A stretch of 64,000 bases of DNA from Cryptomeria japonica (Eukaryota > Streptophyta > Pinopsida > Cupressales > Cupressaceae): positions 872,024,379-872,088,378 of the forward strand of contig NC_081409.1 of assembly GCF_030272615.1 (NCBI RefSeq), in the 5' to 3' direction. Every line of letters starts with the position of its first letter. Within the stretch, counting starts at the first letter, position 1. Below are positions 48,764-60,252 of the stretch, one piece after another. The notes beneath the pieces are model-generated. The model was not told the origin of the DNA, searched no databases, and saw only the letters and a program-made list of their open reading frames with translations. The translations under genes were made by a program, and so were the position numbers.

Positions 48764-50029
48764 TGTGTGCATGCAAAATTCATCTTATTCAAAACAAGTA
48801 ATCAATTAGAAGAAAAAGGGAAATCATGAATCCCTCCTAACCAAATAATTTAACAAACTAACAATGAAATGATACAACCAAGAAAAATAGGAATTATAAA
48901 TGAAATCAATAAAAACTCCCTATTCCGTGACTGCGTAGAACTTCCATTGCTCTTCTCCTCTTTGTGGTATGATGGCTCTTAGATATTACACTGGTAACCT
49001 ACAAGTGACACAAAGATTCAAATTTCATGATTGTTGAAAATGGAGATTGGATGCTCAATTTATAGAAAATTGGAGAAGATTGATTGAAAGGTGGAACAGA
49101 TTGATCAAGAGGTGGAACTCAGGTGAGCTCAAATGACAATTGATAGTTGAACTGCTGATTGTAGGAGTGAAACTCAATAGATTGAATAGATTAATTGAGT
49201 CAACTAATTGAGAAAAAGTTGACTGAGGGAAGAAAAAGAATGATTGGAGGAAATAAAGAAGATGACATGGAGAACTTAATTTAGAAAAAGCTAACTGAAA
49301 GATGGAAATAGAGATTGGAGAGATAAATGATTTAATTAATTAATTTAGCATGTGCTTGCATTTAGATTTAGATTTTTAATTTAATCTTTGCATGAGATTT
49401 TAATTCAAATATTGAATTTATTAATTCAATTTAGTATTTGAATACATTTAGAACTTGACTTTGATTTTCAATTTGGTTTTTGAAATCATGCACATATATT
49501 TGAATTTGGAAGAAATTAGAGGAATATAAAATTAAATGAAATTCGAATTTGGGGATTTGGAAATGGAAGAATTAATTAGTTAATTAAATAATTTAAAGAA
49601 ACTATTTAATTATTTAGAAATGGAATTTAATTTAATAATACGGATTATTTAATTTAAAGGAATTAAATCATAATTAATTAAATAATAAATATTTAATTAA
49701 TATTTAGAAGTGTTGAATGATTAAATGATTAGAGATAGAAATTGAATAATTAGTAATTTATTTAAATAATAAAGACTATTTAAATTGGGGAATTAATCAT
49801 AATTAATTAAATAATAAATATTTAATTAATATTTAAGAAATGATTAAAATGATTAAATGATGATAGAATAGGAAAATAGAATAATTAATAAGATGAGGAA
49901 ATATGAAATTAGAAAATAGAAGAATTAGAAGAATAAGATTAATTAACTTAATTAAATAATTAAGGAATTATTTAATCAATTAGAGGAATAATTAGTACAT
50001 GATCAATGAGACATTTTTAGGTGTCTACA
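48764..50029 (-). repeat. 5' LTR of E2 (1266 bp)
   Basis: Pairs with 40431-41666. It contains a ~40-base AT-rich segment (around 49625-49670) absent from the other LTR. Confidence 0.9.
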
Positions 50030-50194
50030 CTAAGAACTTAGTACCAACCTTAATGCAAAGAGTAATACAACCTATAGTAGCACAAGAGAAACCATCAAAG
50101 ATCTTAACCACTAAATCAAATTTATCATATAAATATGCTACTTCAAGCAATTGTAAAGTATAAATATATTCTTGTTATTACATTCACCATACAT
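50030..50194. other. Short spacer before solo LTR G
   Basis: AT-rich, no feature seen. 50195-50199 is the left target duplication GTTGG of G. Confidence 0.5.
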
Positions 50195-51227
50195 GTTGGT
50201 GTTGGTATTTTGGTATGGTTTTGTCATTGATGTCAACACCTAGTAAAAGAACTTTGGAGATCTAGCAAACATTCACCAGCAAGCAAGTAACTATTGCACA
50301 GTTACTGATATATGGTACACCGGCAGGATATAATGATCACTGACACCTGGAATGACATGGAAAACACTTGGTAATGTCAAAGACATCACGTGGACATCTT
50401 ATCTTGGAGAATTGATCATTGGTATATTCATATTTTCATATTTGCTTTTACCGACAAATAGGTCCAGGGTTATCTAGGGTTACACCGGCTAGTTTATCTT
50501 TTCCAGATCAGCATGGCACGCTATTGAGTTGATTAATTAATGTTGTAAATGCATTAAGCCAACATGTTCAATCTGTTATTGCATCGGATATTATATTGTT
50601 TGTAAAATGTTTTTATTGTAATATCTTGTAGAGCCAACCTACTAAAATTGGTCTTAGGTTATGGTATAAATGTAAGGTCTTAATTGTAAGATCAAATGTG
50701 GAATGCCAAGAAGGTATATTGTGAAGGGATATGCGAGATTAAGAAGAGCTATACATGAAGACATCATTTGAAGGTGAAGCTAGGTTTTTGTGAAGGCATA
50801 TTAGCATTACACCGGTACTAAATCTATCATAAGAAGATGCTATTTTGAGTAGTACATTCTTATTGGATTTAACCATCTAATTGTAGTTAGTGTGACTCCC
50901 ATTTGTGTTTAAGCAGTGAGCTCTAGGTGCTTGGACTTTCTGCATGTGCAGACCCCATTTATGTACACTTACTATCTGCAGTAGTATCATCTGATTGTGG
51001 GTAAGGTTTCCCACCATGATTTTTCTCCTTATAGGGTTTCCACTTACAAATATTGGTGTCATGTGTTGTGGATGATTTTATCTTTTGGTTTCATGCATTA
51101 ATCTTTACCAGTATTACATTAATCTATTAAATCTATCCACCAGTATAATAGACTGTCTCCCCGGTATTAAAGTAGTAATTGATTAAGTTATTTTTGGTTT
51201 AAAGTTTTAGACAACTGATTCACCCGC

Positions 51228-52417
51228 TGTTAGGCCCAATATGGAAAGCTAATGTATTGAGAGGGGAGGGGTGAATCAGTACTTCAAAACTTTTCTTCAA
51301 TAATAACTTTACTATTATGCATAAACCAAATAGTGCAGTAACATAATATAAAGCTAAAACAAATAGATAACAATCATACATGATTCACTCCATAACACAT
51401 ATATTTTGGTTATGCAGAAACTCCAGGTTAGAGAGAAAAACTGTGGTGGGGATGGCACCCACAACTTCACTACTACAATAATAAAGAGTGCTCGGTTAGA
51501 GCTACATGTTTAGCTATTTTTGATAGCTTACCCTATTAGGAGTAACAAGATCTATTATATCTACCTTGCTAAAGGATTTTACAACACTTAAACTAAATGT
51601 TGCACCTAGTTAGAGGCTTTACAATTTATAGACTTGATTAGAGTCTTTTACCCTGTTAAAGGTTTCTCTTACAACTTCAAAATATTACAATAAATCATTA
51701 CAAATATCTACAACTTTACATCTGGAATGTTATAGTAGATTCTATGTGCTTAGAATAAGATTACCTTGCTTATAGCATACCTTGGTAACCCATATAGTAA
51801 CTCAATAAACCCTTCTGTTTACTCTATTCTTTGACTATTCTCTGAAATCCTTCTCGGTAACCTTTGTGTCTCTGTAATAGTCATAACACTTAGTGCTTTA
51901 CATGTCTTGCTTCCTATATCTCTATATCTTCCTTTCTGTCATGCTACATGTATTTTTCTTATCTTAATCCATGTTGTATAAATAGATCTCTTATGGCGGT
52001 GATCCTTTCATTCCTTCGATCTTACAAACATGTTTTATCGAATGAATAACCATGCAAAATTTCTCATTGGTTAGATGACCTCAAAATCATACACAATCTT
52101 TAAGTGCAATTTCCAATGTGATAACGGTTAGATTGTTCCTTGATCTTGTAACATGTTTTCATATGTATGTCCAGGTTCAATGAATCTATTAACACGTTTC
52201 ACTCGATGTATAACAACTCGACATGTCATCTTTGCTGCTCGATAGACATAAAATGATACTCGGTAGATAGCTCAATGTATACTACGTTCTGAGACTACTT
52301 TCTTCAATAACTGATTGGACTGTTCATATCGACTGAATATTTCGGTAGTAGTAAGAGACTAGAGTATATAGAATAACTTTGAACATAAAACTAATGGCAA
52401 CTTGATAAGTAGTAACA
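51228..52417 (-). repeat. 3' LTR of F (1190 bp)
   Basis: The minus strand starts TGTTACTACTTATC and ends GGGCCTAACA. In the first ~270 aligned bases there are about 14 differences from the other LTR. The U5 hairpin here has one mismatch (TATTGA arm). Confidence 0.92.
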
Positions 52418-52818
52418 ATCTCCCCTTTTGACATTAGTTGAGATGTTTGACAAAAACTACTTTCAAAGTTATAACTCAATAATCTATATACTTGCAAAAT
52501 TTGACTATACTGACAGTATATACAATAGTCAATGAAATAGTAAATCCAAATATACTCCCCTTATCAATATACTTGTACAAAACTCTGATTTTGCATGCTT
52601 GGTGATCAATGTTTTGTGTGCTGCTCTTGATCTTTTCTTACTATCCTGTTCACTACTCGGTTCACTGCTATTGGATACTCTGCTTGCTTTGCTCAGTATA
52701 CTTCCCCTGTATACTATACTCCTTTTGTTTGATACTTTGAATACTACGCTCCCCCAATATTGTATCACTCCCCCTTTTTGACAAACATCAAAACTTAATT
52801 ACCATTCGGGGGTGGTAA
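52418..52818 (-). promoter_or_regulatory. F polypurine tract and 3' non-coding tail
   Basis: 52418-52433 reads TGTCAAAAGGGGAGAT on the minus strand, directly before the LTR. Further GGGGAG tracts occur near 52555 and 52775. No gene seen in this interval. Confidence 0.7.
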
Positions 52819-55800
52819 CTAGTCAAAAATGGATTTGTACTTGGTCTGTGCTTCGGTGAGAGCAACAGAGAGTGCAATCTTTACACTATCCATTAAAGAA
52901 TTATGTGCTTTAATATCAGCCAATAATGATATTAAGCCATCTAGAGTGCTTCCCTCTTGTGTAGTAGATAAGGAAGTGGCTCGGTTGATCTATTCTTGGA
53001 TGGATGAAAGATGAGGAAGGAATAATGTCTGAAGTGTCATTATGTCCATCCTGATCTTGTGTTCTTCATTTCTTAGGTCCAATTGTTGAGCCATGAGCTG
53101 TTGTAACCTTGTATAGAAATTTTGAACTGAATTTGGCTCTGTGGTCAACTTATTTGAGCAATTGCCTCTATTTTATTCTTAATGTCTTTAATGAATAAAG
53201 AAAATGTGCAGAGTTTCTGAAATAAATAAAGAATGTGCTTGAGTTGAGGAGTCAACTCAGTAATAAATTTGACAAGCTTAACTTTGCCAATAGCTATAGC
53301 TTTCTGTACCTCTTCTATCATTTTTGCAGTGAGCCCTTTGTCTTTTAGCTTGCTCAAATACTCTGATGCATCTACTCTAGATGTCTCTATCTTTGTTAGG
53401 AGTTCATCTAGTTGAATGTGGATGGCTGCATCTATTGACACTGTAGCTTCAGGTAGCATATCTATTAAGAGTGCTTTCACCTTCTGAAGTACCATATTTT
53501 TCTTTTGAATTGCCATTTGCTTTTCTTGTTCAGCCTTTGCTTTGCATAGTTCACTGAAATCAATGAGTGCTTGCCCCTTTAATTTTGATATATCTAGATT
53601 GGGCAGCACTATTGGTTTTGACAAATCAACTTTAAAACTATTCTTTTTCATCTTCTTTTCTTTACCTTTTATCAGTGGAACTAAGACAATGGCTTGTGAG
53701 GCTTGATGACCCTTAGTAGGTTGCTCAGTAGAGGCAACACTTTGATTGATTTCTTTAGCCTCTGTAGAGTCCTTTGGTGTCTTGGTACTTGGTGTCTCAG
53801 TTGCAACATTCTCAATGCTAGAAGGTGCTTGAGATGTCTATTCTTGAGTAGTGCCTTCTCCTACTATAGACTTGTGGCCTTCGGTGCCTTGATCCATGTC
53901 ATGAGGGGTTTCGGTTGAGATAGGTTGTTTGACCAGTGGATAAGGCTGAACTTGTTCCAAGACTGATTCACTAGATACAAGTTTTGCATATGCATTGCCT
54001 TCTATCATTTCCTATTCTGGTGCCTCTGTATCTATGACATCTTCATCTATTTGAATGGTGTCAGTAGGGTCTTGCTTGGTAACATCAGTATCTTGCTCGG
54101 TGACATCAACAATTTCAACTATAGCTTGCTCACCAGCATCCTTGATTTTAAAGATTTCCTACCACTTTTCTTTTGTCTCATTTTCAACTTCAATATACAA
54201 CCCATTCATTAGTTTTAAGGCTCTTTGTTTGACAAGAAACTTTGAGTTGTAGGTTGTCAAATGTTCTTTTATTTTAGCTACTGACATGCCAGGAAAGAGA
54301 TGAACCATAATTCTTTCTTTGATCTATTTCTCTGAGTCCATTGCATACTTCCACCTATTATCAATATGTAAATAAAGTTCATTCGGAAGTGACTTAGCTA
54401 GTTCCAATGGAGCCAACCAGAATTTTAGAAGTGTGCAGATGATAGCTTCTTCAATTTGTCTCTTCTCATCATTATTTCTGGTTTCATACTTGACATATCT
54501 AAATGATCCAAATCCTCCATATTCTTTCATATTAGCACAAAAGTTTTCAACACTATGTATATTTACCTTCTTGCTTTTGACAATCTGAAATTTTCTTGCA
54601 TCCTCTGATTTGGTATCACTAGACTCTTTTGCCAAAATGAGTCTCCGAGTAGATTTCTTATAGGTCTTTGTTACCTTGGGAATAGTAACACTCTTTGTTT
54701 TCTTACTAAGTGAAGCTGCAGATGCTCTAGTGTTAGGTCGCTTTGGAGGTGGAGTCGGTGAGGCCTTTGATGTGTCTTGTTTCTTTCTCTTCAACACTTT
54801 TCCCTTAGGCAATTCGGTGCTCAATGTTATAGCTGCCTCTTGGGCTTTAGATTCCTCTTCAGTAATGGCAATGGTGCCTTTGACAGGTGTAGAGGAAGAG
54901 TCTTCTCTAAATTTCTCAGATAATGCCTTTATCATCTTTGTTGCCTTTCTTGTAGCTTTGGGTTCTACAATGCTCATCTTTACCTTTTCCTTCACTTCCT
55001 CATAGGTTCCATACCTCAGCTCGGTAGCATGTCTTGGCAATGTAAGAAATGCATCAATTTGCTGTTGTGTGATGTTAAAATCAATCTCGTATCCCATAGG
55101 TGACAAAGATTGAGTTCTTGGTTCCACAACATTCACATAACAGTAATCAGTGTTTACTTCAAAACATATGTCATTTTTGTATTTCTCCACTAGCTGGGGT
55201 GGAATCTGATACTTTTTATGCATTTTTTCTTGGAACTTACTAAAGTAATCATCCATAATATCATTGAAATTATCACCTAACTTCTTAATGAAGTCATTGA
55301 TCTGATGGGTGATTGGTCGATGTAGCTCCCAAACAACTTTACCGACTGATGGAAAGAATTTTTTTAAATAGAAAAACATGCATACAAGTAATGATCCAAA
55401 CTTTAGTGTATTAGCCGAGTTGTTTTTCTTTGGCTTCCTGATGGTGTTCAGATTCTCAAACAGGTTCTTCAGCAACACCTCACATAGATCAATTTTCATT
55501 CCCTTTTTCACAATTTTGTATGCTAGGTCTACTGCTGCACAGGGTACACTATTTTCCCTTGCTGATTGGAAGAAATAGTAACCTATTACTCTAATGGCAA
55601 ATTTTAGTTCTTCATCTATGACATTGTTCAATTTTAATCCTTTGCAATCTGATTCCACTCCGGTTCAACTGATCAATTCCTTCTGTGATATCATCTTTTG
55701 GGCTTGGGCATGATCATAAATAGGGTAACCGATAATCAGATGAATGATTTCCTTAGTAATCTTAAATGGTTTCTCTTCTAGCCATATGAAATCATCATGA

Positions 55801-56138
55801 ACTTTTCTTAGAACAAACTTAACCCACTAGGGTTTGAACACACGGGGATAGGTTAGGGCTTCAGTTAATCCCTTGATCTTAATGTGCTCATACTTGCTAT
55901 TTAATTTACCATCTATGCATAATTCATCATAGGTGTCTTTAATTTCAACATGACCGAGTTCTTCAACATGACATTTGGTGAAGAATCTCACATCCTCGAC
56001 TAACAACACTCTATCCGGGATGAGTGAAAAAGTGGTTTTGTCATCCGGTTCAGATGCAACTTTGGGAGTCAAAGAGTATTTTAGTGAGGGCTTCTCTACA
56101 TTCTTTACAATAATGGGATCTTGGATCTTAGATGCCAT
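52819..56138 (-). pseudogene. F large ORF of unknown function (about 1,100 codons)
   Basis: From ATG 56138 one frame continues to about 53145, then shifts and ends at a TAG (52819-52821). It has several stops (near 55827, 55667, 54324). The N-terminal ~300 residues look folded and align with H over many blocks: RVLLVEDVRFF, KFVLRKVHDDFIWLE, FKITKEIIHLIIGYP, KIDLCEVLLKNLFENL, FGSLLVCMFFYLKKFF, DDYFSKFQEKM, MGYEIDF. Then come a Lys/Arg-rich nuclear-signal-like region, a further matching block (PNELYLHIDNRWKYAMD), a Thr/Glu-rich linker and a helical C-terminus. No polymerase, integrase, protease or gag motif. I recognise no named domain. Confidence 0.75.
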
Positions 56139-57064
56139 TCTAGATTTCAGATAAAAGTTAACAAAGAATCCTTAGGGTTTCAGTATTTTCAAACGACTGA
56201 CATTCCACACTTAGCAAATAATAGCAACTTGATAAGATTGGTAAACCAACTTAACAATGCATTGAGATTGATGTAAGTACCTTGAATTTTCTTTGCAGGA
56301 GTTTTGATCGCCTTAGATTCTCTTTGTTCTGCTCTCTCGAAAACTTGGTGAGTTGAAAATGATCATGAAAATGCTTTTAAGTACACAATATGCCTTATCG
56401 GGCTCTGTGCAGGTAAGGTCAAAAACATTAAATGCACTCAGTTCCACTAAACCTTCTTTCCTTTTTTCACTTTAACTGAGTAACCAAACTTCCTTCATTT
56501 ACCGACTTGACAGGCTTCTTGTATTTACCGACTTGACAGGTTTCCTGTATTCACCGACTTGAAAGGTTTCCTGTAAAGTTCTTCAAAAGACTTTGATAGA
56601 ATTTCAAACTTACTATTACATCTTAATTATGCAGATTTGAATTAAGTACATAATAAAATAGGAACTATTAAGATTTAACCTTGAGAGAGTGCAGTCCCTT
56701 CATACCTTTACCGATTAATTTGGAATAGGTGCACCTGACTCGGTAGGTAAGGTGCTTTTTCATTTGACACAACTTCCTTCTTTTTCCAAATCATCTTTAA
56801 TTTGTCTTTTCTTTCCTCAGTGTCTTTTCTAGGTTGATCTCTGCAATCTCCAGCTAAGTGTCCAACTTTGTGACGATGAAAACATGCCATACCAGGATTT
56901 CTCCATGATCTTCAGTTGTACATCCCAAACCTTATAAAACACTTGGCACTTATATGTCCATATCTTCCACAACATTCACAACATATCCTTGTATTGTAAT
57001 CCCATGGTACTGCAGAATATTGTCGGTAAGGATTTGTGTGAGTTCGGTAACCTCTAGCATTTGC
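56139..57064 (-). other. F inter-ORF region with a degenerate knuckle
   Basis: 56890-56708 encodes CFHRHKVGHLAGDC, a CCHC knuckle whose second Cys is His, in line with the knuckle protein upstream. 56139-56700 has no gene and contains TTACCGACTTGACAGG direct repeats near 56500-56570. Confidence 0.6.
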
Positions 57065-57961
57065 TCAGTGTGCATACCACATATAGTTCTTTTGCTTAAA
57101 CCAACACTTCTCGGTACTATGTCCATATCTACTGCAGTTTTTACAAAAACCTTTGAATTTTGGCTTCTGATAATTGTTTATAGACTTTGTCCTACATTGA
57201 TTAGATGTGTGACCATATTTATTGCAATTGTAACAATAACCATTGGACTTAGTGACATTTGGTTCCTTACCTTTTCTGATTTGGCACATGTTGGCAGTAT
57301 GACCTTGATTTCCATAGTAGTTGCAAATAAGCTTCTTTCTTTTGATGTTGTTCTTGTTTCCAGCTTGCTTTGATGATTCTCCTCTCTCGGTAGTATGAAT
57401 TCCCTTCTCGGTAGAGTCTTTTCCTTTGTAACTGAGTCCTGCATCTTTGTTGGGTCTTTTTGTATTCAGTTGCTCATCCAACATCTTTGATGCTTCATAA
57501 CTCTTCCTTAGTGTTTCATGGATTTCTTCTCTGTTTCAAGTTCATCGATCAACCTTGATACTTCAAGTTTCAATGCTTGATTCTCATCATCCTTCAGAAT
57601 TGCTTCATGATGTGCATAACCTAGTTGATCTGACAGGTTTTGTTGAATTCTAGTCAACCTTGTGATTTCATCATTCTTATCAGATACTAAGACTTCAAGT
57701 TGTTGTTTCTCTCTTTGTAGATCTCTTACTTTATCCTCGGCTATCCTTAATGCATCAAGATTTTCAGTCATCTGTGTGCTGAAATGTTCATGTTCTCAAT
57801 TTGTTCCACTAACTCTTGAGAGTCCTACAAATCATCAAATAATCTTCTTCTTACTTTCAGAGATTTTTGCATTTGCCTTTGCATGTCTGCAATCACTTGA
57901 TTAGCATGATCCAGCTCTTCTTGCAGATACACAATCCTCTAAGATTGTTTATAGCCTTCCA
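57065..57961 (-). pseudogene. F coiled-coil and zinc-knuckle protein
   Basis: It sits where gag would be, right after the primer site. The first ~150 codons (MEGYKQS, then 57771-57508) form long heptad-like helices. After a frameshift, 57484-57065 carries three CX2CX4HX4C knuckles: CNYYGNQGHTANMC (first one with Tyr for the second Cys), CYNCNKYGHTSNQC, CKNCSRYGHSTEKC. Knuckles of this type bind RNA. No copia UBN2 capsid domain is visible, unlike ordinary copia gag. Confidence 0.75.
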
Positions 57962-58010
57962 TTAATAAGATCTTTCTCTTTAGGTAGTTAAACCCTTTTC
58001 CAAGATTGAA

Positions 58011-58022
58011 GCTCTGATACCA
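58011..58022 (-). promoter_or_regulatory. Primer binding site of F, initiator-Met type
   Basis: The minus strand reads TGGTATCAGAGC, two bases inside the LTR; an exact match to the usual plant initiator tRNA-Met site. Confidence 0.9.
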
Positions 58023-58024
58023 AT

Positions 58025-59214
58025 TGTTAGGCCCAGTATGGAAAGCTAATGTACTGAAAGGGGAGGGGTGAATCAGTACTTCAAAACTTTTCTTCAATAA
58101 TAACTTTACTGTTATGCATAAACCGAATAGTGTAGTAACATAATATAAAGCTAAAACAAATAGATAACAATCATACATGATTCACTCCATAACACATATA
58201 TTTTGGTTACGCAAAAACTCCTAGTGAGAGAGAAAAACTGCGGTGGGGATGGCACCCACAACTTCACTACTACAATGATAAAGAGTGCTCGATTAGAGCT
58301 ACATGTTTAGCTATTTCTGATAGCTTACCCTATTAGGAGTAACAAGATCTATTAGATCTACCTTGCTAAAGCATTTTACAACACTTAAACTAAATGCTAC
58401 ACCTGGTTAGAGGCTTTACAATTTATAGACTTGATTAGAGTCTTTTACCTTGTTAAAGGTTTCTCTTACAACTTCAAAATATTATAGTAAATCATTACAA
58501 ATATCTACAACTTTACATCTAGAATGTTATAGCAGATTCTATGTGCTCAGAATAAGATTACCTTGCTTATAGCATACCTTGGTAACCCATATAGTAACTC
58601 GATAAACCCTTCTGTTTACTCTGTTCTTTGACTATTCTCTGAAATCCTTCTCGGTGACCTCTGTGTCTCTGTAATAGTCATAACACTTAGTGCTTTACAT
58701 GTCTTACTTCCTATATCTCTATATCTTCCTTTCTGTCATGCTACATGTATTTTTCTTATCTTAATCCATGTTGTATAAATAGATCTCTTATGACGGTGAT
58801 CCTTTCATTCCTTCGATCTTACAAACATGTTTTATCGAATGAATAACCATGCAAAATTTCTCATTGGTTAGATGACCTCAAAATCATACACAATCTGTAA
58901 GTGCAATTTCCAATGTGATAACGATTAGATTGTTCCTCGATCTTGTAACACGTTTTCATATGTATGTCCAGGTTCAATGAATCTATTAACACATTTCACT
59001 CGGTGTATAACAACTCGGTGTGTCATCTTTGCTACTCGATAGACATAAAATGATACTCGATAGACAGCTTGGTGTATACTATGTTTTGAGACTACTTTCT
59101 TCAATAACTGATTGGACTATTCATACCGATTGAATATTTTTGTAGTAGTAACCGACTAGAGTATATAGAATAACTTTGAACATAAAACTAATGGCAACTT
59201 GATAAGTAGTAACA
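58025..59214 (-). repeat. 5' LTR of F (1190 bp)
   Basis: Same length as its partner. The minus strand has TATTTATAC near 58770 (possible TATA box) and the intact U5 hairpin at 58051-58079. Confidence 0.92.
58051..58079 (-). promoter_or_regulatory. U5 hairpin of F LTR
   Basis: GTACTGA/TCAGTAC, 7 bp, around a C-rich loop, 26 bases from the LTR end. Confidence 0.6.
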
Positions 59215-59251
59215 CCCCCCCTCTCAGTTGTCAGCGGGACCTAACAGTTGG

Positions 59252-59339
59252 ATGAATCATCAATGAGAACCCCTTGTGAGAGTATGTTTTTTATCTTTGC
59301 AGTGATATGTAGACTTATAGTGGGCCATCAGGTGTTTCA
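59252..59339. other. Short spacer between G and H
   Basis: 88 bases, nothing recognised. Confidence 0.5.
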
Positions 59340-60181
59340 TGTTGGCATTCTACACTCTTATGAGAATAGTTGATGTTGTCATTGATGGCAACCATTTGGC
59401 AACCAACTAGAAACTCAGTAGCAATTGGTTTCTACATACTTGACATCACAAAATTCATACACTGGCAGACACCGACACCGACAGGAACTTCATCATCATT
59501 CAGATTACATCGGCAATAAAGCATACCAATACTCTAGCCGACATGGGATAAAGTTTTGTTTATATGAATTTTTTTGTAATGTAATTATCTTTTTTGAGCC
59601 GACATGGTATATTGTAAAATACTCATATATGTATGAGATCTTATAAGATAGGAGATGATGAGAGAGAGGGAGAGATAAGGAATTGTGATATGTGATGAGA
59701 TAATTTTGTATAAGGTGATATAGTTGACAATGAAGGTTTTGGTAATATACTAAGCTTAAACCGGGACTAAACTTGGCATTAGAGATGCTATTTTGAGCAG
59801 TACATTGTATTGGATTTGATAATCCATTTTGTAGTCAGTGTGACTCTTTATTGAGCAGTGAGCTCTAGGTTGTTGGCCTCCCTGCATGTGTATGCCCCTC
59901 ATTATAAGTAGTATTTATTCATTGGCCAGTGAGTAAATATTGTGGGTCACAAATCCCACCAAGGTTTTTCCCACATTGGGTTTCCTCATTAAATATCTTG
60001 TTTTATGGTGTGTTTCTATGTTGTTTCTATTATTTCTATTTACTGCATTAATTCTTATTTACCAGTACACTATTTTGGGATGCAAATTTATTAATATGTT
60101 TAAATATTCTTCTAACCGGTTAGACACTGATTCACACCCCCCCCCCTCTCAGTGTCTTTGGGACTATCATTGAATCTAACA
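59340..60181 (+). repeat. 5' LTR of H (842 bp)
   Basis: Starts TGTTGGCATTC, ends GAATCTAACA just before the primer site. U3 motif at 59376-59391 (TTGTCATTGATGGCAA). The LTR sequence differs from F over most of its length. Confidence 0.8.
60122..60157 (+). promoter_or_regulatory. U5 hairpin of H LTR
   Basis: AGACACTGA (60122-60130) pairs perfectly with TCAGTGTCT (60149-60157) around an 18-base C-rich loop, 24 bases before the LTR end. Confidence 0.7.
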
Positions 60182-60183
60182 AT

Positions 60184-60195
60184 TGGTATCAGAGC
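60184..60195 (+). promoter_or_regulatory. Primer binding site of H, initiator-Met type
   Basis: TGGTATCAGAGC, two bases after the LTR end. Confidence 0.92.
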
Positions 60196-60252
60196 ATGGT
60201 CCTCTATTTTCAAAATCCTAACAGCTTGAGGAAGATTCTGACACTGGTATAG

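Larger units (their letters stand above)
40431..50029 (-). mobile_element. Non-autonomous LTR element E2 without pol
   Basis: LTRs 40431-41666 and 48764-50029, polypurine tract CAAAGAGGGGCAAA and tRNA-Trp-type primer site are all in the expected places for a minus-strand element. Target duplication TTAAG/CTAAG (4 of 5). The 7.1 kb interior has no reverse transcriptase, RNase H or integrase, only one Gln/Asn/Pro-rich reading frame and several tandem repeats. This fits a large retrotransposon derivative moved by a Tat-like relative. Confidence 0.88.
51228..59214 (-). mobile_element. Element F: LTR element with zinc-knuckle protein and giant ORF, no pol
   Basis: Two LTRs of exactly 1190 bp each (51228-52417, 58025-59214), initiator-Met-type primer site and polypurine tract. 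Target duplication CCCGC/CCCCC. The interior encodes a coiled-coil/CCHC protein and a separate ~1,100-codon protein. No reverse transcriptase, RNase H, integrase or protease is visible. H has the same layout. By inference it is a non-autonomous copia-like element. Confidence 0.88.
50200..59246 (+). mobile_element. Solo LTR G, interrupted by F
   Basis: The LTR starts TGTTGGTATTTTGG at 50200 and ends GACCTAACA at 59246, with F (51228-59214) inside, so G itself is about 1060 bp. A perfect duplication GTTGG flanks it (50195-50199, 59247-59251). The U3 motif is at 50221-50236. The U5 hairpin GACAACTGA/TCAGTTGTC has arms at 51210-51218 and 59224-59232, so F sits in its loop. Confidence 0.88.

Noticed and set aside
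50200-51227. G as the 5' LTR of a full element
   Set aside because: A perfect GTTGG duplication on both sides of the single LTR shows it is a solo LTR.
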